Assembly: GCA_030672805.1 (NCBI GenBank)
Contig: DAOVFR010000071.1
Span: 1 to 9,862 of the forward strand
DNA length: 9,862 nucleotides
Reading direction: 5' to 3'
From: Candidatus Krumholzibacteriota bacterium
Lineage (GTDB): Bacteria > Krumholzibacteriota > Krumholzibacteriia > Krumholzibacteriales > Krumholzibacteriaceae
Below are positions 6,564 through 9,862 of this stretch, piece by piece. A program made the translations under genes and the position numbers. The notes under the pieces were generated by a model. The model made no database searches. It was not told where the DNA came from and worked only from the letters and a program-made list of their open reading frames with translations. Positions within the stretch are counted from its first letter, which is position 1; the number at the start of each line of letters is the position of its first letter.

Positions 6564-7828
6564 GACGGACAAAGTTTATCACCGGCATCACGCTGCTTGC
6601 CGTAATGCTCTGCTGCGGACGTGCGGCCCACGGCGCCGTCCTCGTTCCGATGGATCTCTCGCAGACGAACCATCTCAAGGCATACGGCCTTGCATTCCAC
6701 GTTCTCGGCCAGGGGGAGAACGTCAGGTGGCTGCTCAATTACAGGGGCGGCTCGTTCCTGCTCCCCGACAGGCCCGGCATCACGCTCGAGGCGCAGGCGA
6801 GAAACGTTAGAGTCGAGCGTATAACGGGGCCGGATATCTCGCGTATTCTCGCCGGGATCGAGCAGGGGAACATGGAGGTGATCCTCCTGGAGAAGGCGCC
6901 GAAGGTCGCGATCTACGCACCGCCGAACAAGCAGCCGTGGGATGATGCGGTAATGATGGCGCTCGACTATGCCGATATCCCGTACACCATCGTCTACGAT
7001 GCAGAGGTGCTGCGCGGCGAGCTCGGCCGCTTCGACTGGCTCCACCTGCATCACGAGGATTTCACCGGCCAGTACGGGAAGTTTTACGCGGGCTACCGGA
7101 ACGTTGAATGGTACATCAAGCAGCAGATCCTCTTCGAGAAGATAGCGGCTGCGCTCGGGTTCTCGAAGGTCTCGGACGAGAAGAAGGCGGTTGCCGCCGC
7201 GATCAGGGAATACGTACGCGCCGGCGGCTTCCTCTTCGCCATGTGCTCCGCATGCGACACGATCGACATAGCACTCGCGGCACGCGGCACAGACATTGTC
7301 CCGCGCGAATTCGACCACGATGGCGTGACCCCGAAGTGCCGGGAGAGGCTCGACTTCAGCCGGTGCTTCGCATTCGAGAACTTCCGCCTCATCCTGGACC
7401 CGCTCGTCTACGAGTTCTCCGATATAGACATGACGGCCGCCGCCGCGAAACGGGGAGAGGAGCGCGACTACTTCAGGCTCTTCGAGTTCTCGGCGAAGTA
7501 CGACCCCGTCCCAACCATGCTCGTGCAGAACCATGTCTCGGTGGTCAAGGGATTCATGGGGCAGACCACATCGTTCCGCAGGAGCCTGCTGAAGAAGAAG
7601 GTCATCGTGATGGGCGAGGTCGTGGGGGCGGACGAGATCCGTTACATACACGGAAACTTCGGAAAGGGAACATTCACCTTCCTCGGTGGACATGACCCCG
7701 AGGATTACCGGCATCTCGTCGGCGACCCGCCGACCGATCTCGGCATGTACCCACACTCGCCGGGCTACCGGCTCATCCTCAACAATATCCTCTTTCCCGC
7801 CGCTCGCAAGAAAGAGCAGAAGACATGA
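6560..7828 (+). CDS. Secreted GATase1-like protein of the family often labelled 'asparagine synthetase B' in Bacteroidota
   Basis: A 422-residue exported protein of unproven function. Residues 1-25 are a signal peptide (RRTK, hydrophobic 6-19, cut after about AHG at 23-25). The mature part opens with VLVPMD and a conserved KAYGLAF segment. Strongly patterned blocks follow: KVAIYAPPNKQPWDDAV (about 115-131), a stretch ending HLHHEDFTGQYGKFY (about 160-174), GGFLFAMCSACDT (222-234), LFEFSAKYDPVPTML, and a C-terminal block with GGHDPEDY (376-383) then HLVGDPPT. The GGFLFAMC segment resembles the strand-turn of GATase1/ThuA folds, with C229 near the nucleophile position. Homologues are, from memory, commonly filed as asparagine synthetase B. 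That looks wrong: there is no N-terminal catalytic Cys2 and no SGGxDS ATP-binding loop, and the protein is secreted, where ATP is lacking. The TTG start overlaps the TPR stop by four bases. It is probably the last gene of the block. Confidence 0.9.
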   Translation: MRRTKFITGITLLAVMLCCGRAAHGAVLVPMDLSQTNHLKAYGLAFHVLGQGENVRWLLNYRGGSFLLPDRPGITLEAQARNVRVERITGPDISRILAGIEQGNMEVILLEKAPKVAIYAPPNKQPWDDAVMMALDYADIPYTIVYDAEVLRGELGRFDWLHLHHEDFTGQYGKFYAGYRNVEWYIKQQILFEKIAAALGFSKVSDEKKAVAAAIREYVRAGGFLFAMCSACDTIDIALAARGTDIVPREFDHDGVTPKCRERLDFSRCFAFENFRLILDPLVYEFSDIDMTAAAAKRGEERDYFRLFEFSAKYDPVPTMLVQNHVSVVKGFMGQTTSFRRSLLKKKVIVMGEVVGADEIRYIHGNFGKGTFTFLGGHDPEDYRHLVGDPPTDLGMYPHSPGYRLILNNILFPAARKKEQKT

Positions 7829-7911
7829 TCGCAGCTCAACCACCGGACCGGCTCCGGCCGGGGCGAGTCGAAGGAACGGGCGGTGACCCGGCACGGAGGC
7901 GCAAGGCGGGA

Positions 7912-7940
7912 TTGCCGCAGCAGCGTAAATGCCGTACACT
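7912..7940 (+). promoter_or_regulatory. Candidate sigma70-type promoter upstream of the 7990 gene
   Basis: TTGCCG (7912-7917) and TACACT (7935-7940) are separated by exactly 17 bases. Each hexamer matches the general consensus at four of six positions. Transcription would start near 7947, leaving a leader of about 43 bases. Partial matches like this arise by chance, so it is only a candidate. Confidence 0.35.
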
Positions 7941-7980
7941 TCGGCAGGGGACGTCACCCCGGCGGTCTGACGCAAGGTGA

Positions 7981-7988
7981 GGAGGAAG
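7981..7988 (+). promoter_or_regulatory. Ribosome binding site for the TTG start at 7990
   Basis: GGAGGAAG is a near-ideal Shine-Dalgarno sequence; its GGAGG core ends four bases before TTG 7990. The alternative ATG at 8011 has no comparable site, so the TTG is preferred. Confidence 0.65.
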
Positions 7989-7989
7989 A

Positions 7990-9012
7990 TTGCACGGGAT
8001 ATCGTACCGAATGGTGATACTGTACCTTGTGCTCGCGGCAGCCGTGTTCTATATATTCCTCCGTGAGCCGGGGATCAACCATTACAACCGCTCGAATGTT
8101 CCGGATATGATCTACGGGCGGGCGCACAGGCCGTTCGTCTGCCGGGTGCTTCTGCCGGGCGTCACGCGCGCGGTCACGGCCGCTGTTCCCGAACGGGCGA
8201 GAGAATCGTTGGACGAGACGCTGGCCGGAAACGGCTTTGTCCGGAGGGTCTTCGAGAAGCGGAAATGGGAGCTCGAATACGCTTTCGAGTTCGTTGTCAT
8301 CCTTGTCCTTATGTATCTCTCGTTCGCCGGCTTTGCATTCGCGTTCAGGTACCTCTTTAACGGTGTCTACTCCGCGTCATCCCGTTTCCTCGAGGTGACG
8401 ACGATAGTTGCGCTCCTCGGCGTCCAGTCGTTCTTCAGGTACTGCAACTATGTATACGATCCGGCAGTGCTGCTTCTCTTCACGCTCGGGCTCGGACTGA
8501 TGGTCAGGCGAAGGTGGCGTCCGTTCATCCTCGTTTTCCTCGCGGCCTGCCTGAACAAGGAGACAGCGGTTCTGCTCACGATGGTCTTCGCCATCCACTT
8601 TTTCAGCAGTGAGCGCATGGAGAGAAGGCTGTTCAGGCGGCTGCTCGCCGCTCAGGCCGGGATATACATGGCGGTCAGGGCCGTCGTGGAATTCCTGTAC
8701 AGGGGCAACCCGGGAGGCGTGGTCGAGTTCCACTTCCTCGACCATAACATCAGGGCGCTCGAACCGTACCCCATCCCGGTTTTTCTCGTGTGTGTCGCCG
8801 TTGTGCTGCTCGTTTTCCATCGATGGCGCGATAAGCCGTCCTTTCTAAGGGACGCCCTCTGGATGTTCGTTCCCCTTGCCTCCTTCACGGTCCTGTTCGG
8901 TTTTTACGACGAATGGAGGGCCTTCTACGAGGTGTACCCCGTCGTGGTGCTCCTGCTCGCCCATTCCGCCGCGGTGCTTCTCGGCCTCGGTCTCAAGCCG
9001 TGCAGGCGGTGA
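7990..9012 (+). CDS. Polytopic membrane protein, possibly GT-C glycosyltransferase-like
   Basis: A 340-residue integral membrane protein of unassigned function with roughly nine or ten membrane segments. The clear ones are at about 8-24, 97-120, 134-150, 154-172, 178-205 (possibly two), 258-276, 289-306 and near the C-terminus. A soluble loop of some 70 residues follows the first segment, with NHYNRSNVPDMIYGRAHRPF near its start. Notable polar residues in or beside the membrane are YDP (about 157-159), NKETA (near 190) and DEWRAFYEVYP before the last segment. Charged motifs of this kind, with a large first external loop, recall polyprenyl-phosphate-sugar-dependent GT-C enzymes and their uncharacterised relatives. 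The usual acidic pair in the first loop was not confirmed, so this is only a suggestion. The TTG start is chosen for its strong upstream site, with ATG 8011 as the alternative. It probably forms its own transcription unit. Confidence 0.83.
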   Translation: MHGISYRMVILYLVLAAAVFYIFLREPGINHYNRSNVPDMIYGRAHRPFVCRVLLPGVTRAVTAAVPERARESLDETLAGNGFVRRVFEKRKWELEYAFEFVVILVLMYLSFAGFAFAFRYLFNGVYSASSRFLEVTTIVALLGVQSFFRYCNYVYDPAVLLLFTLGLGLMVRRRWRPFILVFLAACLNKETAVLLTMVFAIHFFSSERMERRLFRRLLAAQAGIYMAVRAVVEFLYRGNPGGVVEFHFLDHNIRALEPYPIPVFLVCVAVVLLVFHRWRDKPSFLRDALWMFVPLASFTVLFGFYDEWRAFYEVYPVVVLLLAHSAAVLLGLGLKPCRR

Positions 9013-9091
9013 CAGTGGAACCGTTCGATCCTCAAGCGGAACAAGGCGCGGGCAATCCGATTCTCGACGCTCGAGACCCTCTGCCGCGAGC

Positions 9092-9121
9092 TTGACCGCC
9101 GGCCGGGGGACCTGCTAGGAT
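9092..9121 (+). promoter_or_regulatory. Probable extended -10 sigma70-type promoter for the DUF418 gene
   Basis: TTGACC (9092-9097) is followed after 18 bases by TAGGAT (9116-9121). The TGC directly before the -10 box supplies an extended -10 TG. The hexamers match consensus at five and four of six positions. Transcription would begin near 9128, about 50 bases before the ATG at 9179. This is the best promoter-like sequence noticed in the window. Confidence 0.5.
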
Positions 9122-9125
9122 GCGG

Positions 9126-9159
9126 CGGTTCCGGCACGTGAAGCATGAACCGGGTTTTT
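9126..9159 (+). terminator. Weak intrinsic-terminator-like hairpin
   Basis: CGGTTC (9126-9131) and GAACCG (9147-9152) pair perfectly around a 15-base loop that itself contains the palindrome CACGTG. GG and then five T (9155-9159) follow. This could end transcripts from the 7990-9012 gene. The stem is only six base pairs and the loop is large, so it would be weak. It also overlaps the predicted start point of the downstream promoter. Confidence 0.35.
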
Positions 9160-9178
9160 CGTATATCCAGTGGTGATC

Positions 9179-9862
9179 ATGGAAAATACAATTTCGGTGA
9201 ACCTGCCTGCCGCTCCGTCCGAGCGTATCGTGGCGATCGATGCGCTGCGCGGATTCGCACTGCTCGGCATCCTCGTCATGAACATACAGAGTTTCTCGAT
9301 GATCAGCGCCGCCTACATCAACCCGACCGCGTACGGGGACCTGGCGGGCGCCAACCGCTGGGTCTGGATCCTCAGCCATATCCTCGCCGACAGCAAGTTC
9401 ATGACTATCTTCTCGATGCTCTTCGGCGCGGGCATCGTTCTGATGACGGGGAGAATAGAAGCGAGGGGCGGGGGCTCGGCGGGTATCCATTACCGCAGGA
9501 CGTTCTGGCTGATCGTGATCGGACTGATGCATGCCTATCTTCTCTGGTACGGAGACATACTCGTTGCCTATGGGCTTTGCGCGCTGCTCGCGTTTCTATT
9601 CCGAAAGAAATCCCCCGGGAAGCTTCTCGCGATCGGACTGGTCGTCGTCGCCGTCGGATCGTTCCTGTTCCTCTTCTTCGGGTGGAGCGTCCGGTTCTGG
9701 CCTGAGGAATCGTTGGCAAACACGATGGAGGGCTGGCGGCCCGCCCAGGAGCTCGTTGCGAGGGAGCTGGCAGCCTACCGTGACGGATGGCTCGGCCAGA
9801 TGGGAAGACGAGCCGCAAATTCGGTCTTGATGGAAACGTTCCTTTTTATTGTTCGCACCGCC
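9179..9862 (+). CDS. DUF418 / YeiB-family membrane protein (3' partial)
   Basis: The first 228 residues of a polytopic inner-membrane protein of the DUF418 family, to which E. coli YeiB belongs; the frame is still open at the right edge. Members usually run to about 400 residues, so roughly the first half is present. The N-terminal signature is RIVAIDALRGFALLGILVMN (16-35), the hallmark of this family and of related acyltransferase-like membrane proteins. Further typical blocks are ADSKFMTIFSMLFGAGI in the second membrane region, then GLMHAYLLWYGDILVAYGL, then a third hydrophobic stretch ending FLFLFFGW. A hydrophilic loop and RDGWLGQMGRRA follow. Function is unproven; a transport or envelope-related role is usually guessed. 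ATG 9179 is chosen, but in-frame GTG codons at 9170 and 9173 are also possible, and the upstream Shine-Dalgarno sequence (GGTGAT) is weak. It probably has its own promoter. Confidence 0.92.
   Translation, partial: MENTISVNLPAAPSERIVAIDALRGFALLGILVMNIQSFSMISAAYINPTAYGDLAGANRWVWILSHILADSKFMTIFSMLFGAGIVLMTGRIEARGGGSAGIHYRRTFWLIVIGLMHAYLLWYGDILVAYGLCALLAFLFRKKSPGKLLAIGLVVVAVGSFLFLFFGWSVRFWPEESLANTMEGWRPAQELVARELAAYRDGWLGQMGRRAANSVLMETFLFIVRTA

Larger units (their letters stand above)
7829..7989 (+). other. Intergenic region with a small hairpin and a candidate promoter
   Basis: This 161-base gap divides the four-gene block from the next membrane protein gene. CCGGA (7843-7847) and TCCGG (7853-7857) form a compact 5-bp hairpin 14 bases after the stop. 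There is no T run, so if it ends transcription it is not a standard intrinsic terminator. The candidate promoter and ribosome binding site are listed separately. No small reading frame with a convincing start was found. Confidence 0.4.

Noticed and set aside
6038..7975. A 645-codon open frame on the minus strand covering the end of the TPR gene and the 6560 gene
   Set aside because: It is antisense to two genes with clear signal peptides, motifs and start sites. Its translation shows no recognisable domain and ends in a Ser/Arg-rich low-complexity stretch. Long antisense frames are expected in GC-rich coding DNA.
9145..9705. A 186-codon + strand frame starting just before the DUF418 gene
   Set aside because: It is the wrong frame over the DUF418 gene. 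Its translation is Arg/Gly-rich without membrane segments, whereas the frame from 9179 gives the full DUF418 signature.

Overview
The window is GC-rich and densely coded, and every supportable gene reads on the + strand. The proteins (Sec signal peptides, a probable periplasmic coiled-coil stalk, TPR repeats, a YeiB-type membrane protein) point to a Gram-negative, diderm bacterium. The pairing of DUF4159-like and DUF4175-like proteins with a secreted protein of the type often filed as 'asparagine synthetase B' in Bacteroidota suggests a member of, or relative of, the Fibrobacteres-Chlorobi-Bacteroidetes group, possibly an uncultured high-GC lineage. That placement is inference from remembered family distribution, not from a search.

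Layout. Bases 1-399 hold the C-terminal ATPase half of a sensor histidine kinase that starts outside the window. After an 83-base gap comes a tight four-gene block (483-7828). It encodes a secreted DUF4159 protein, a 1105-residue DUF4175-like membrane protein (three membrane segments, Ig-like beta region, about 600 residues of charged helix), a secreted TPR protein, and a secreted 422-residue protein with a GATase1/ThuA-like look. Junctions inside the block are 29 bases, 1 base and a 4-base overlap, so it is very probably one transcript with translational coupling. A 161-base gap with a candidate promoter separates it from a polytopic membrane protein (7990-9012). A second, 166-base gap holds a good sigma70-type promoter and a terminator-like hairpin. 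It precedes a DUF418/YeiB-family membrane protein (from 9179) that runs off the right edge.

How the genes may work together. All four proteins of the central block carry export signals or membrane anchors, so their products should meet in the periplasm. The DUF4175-like protein would be anchored in the inner membrane, with its Ig-like and helical parts outside. The TPR protein would be a docking partner, and the DUF4159 and GATase1-like proteins would be soluble. DUF4159 and DUF4175-like genes are often found near MoxR ATPase, DUF58 and VWA (BatA/BatB-like) genes. None of those is in the window, so the rest of the cluster, if present, would lie upstream of the kinase or elsewhere. The substrate or process is unknown. 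The two right-hand membrane proteins seem to be separate transcription units.

No stretch longer than 300 bases lacks a gene. No tRNA, rRNA, CRISPR array, insertion sequence or integrase was seen.
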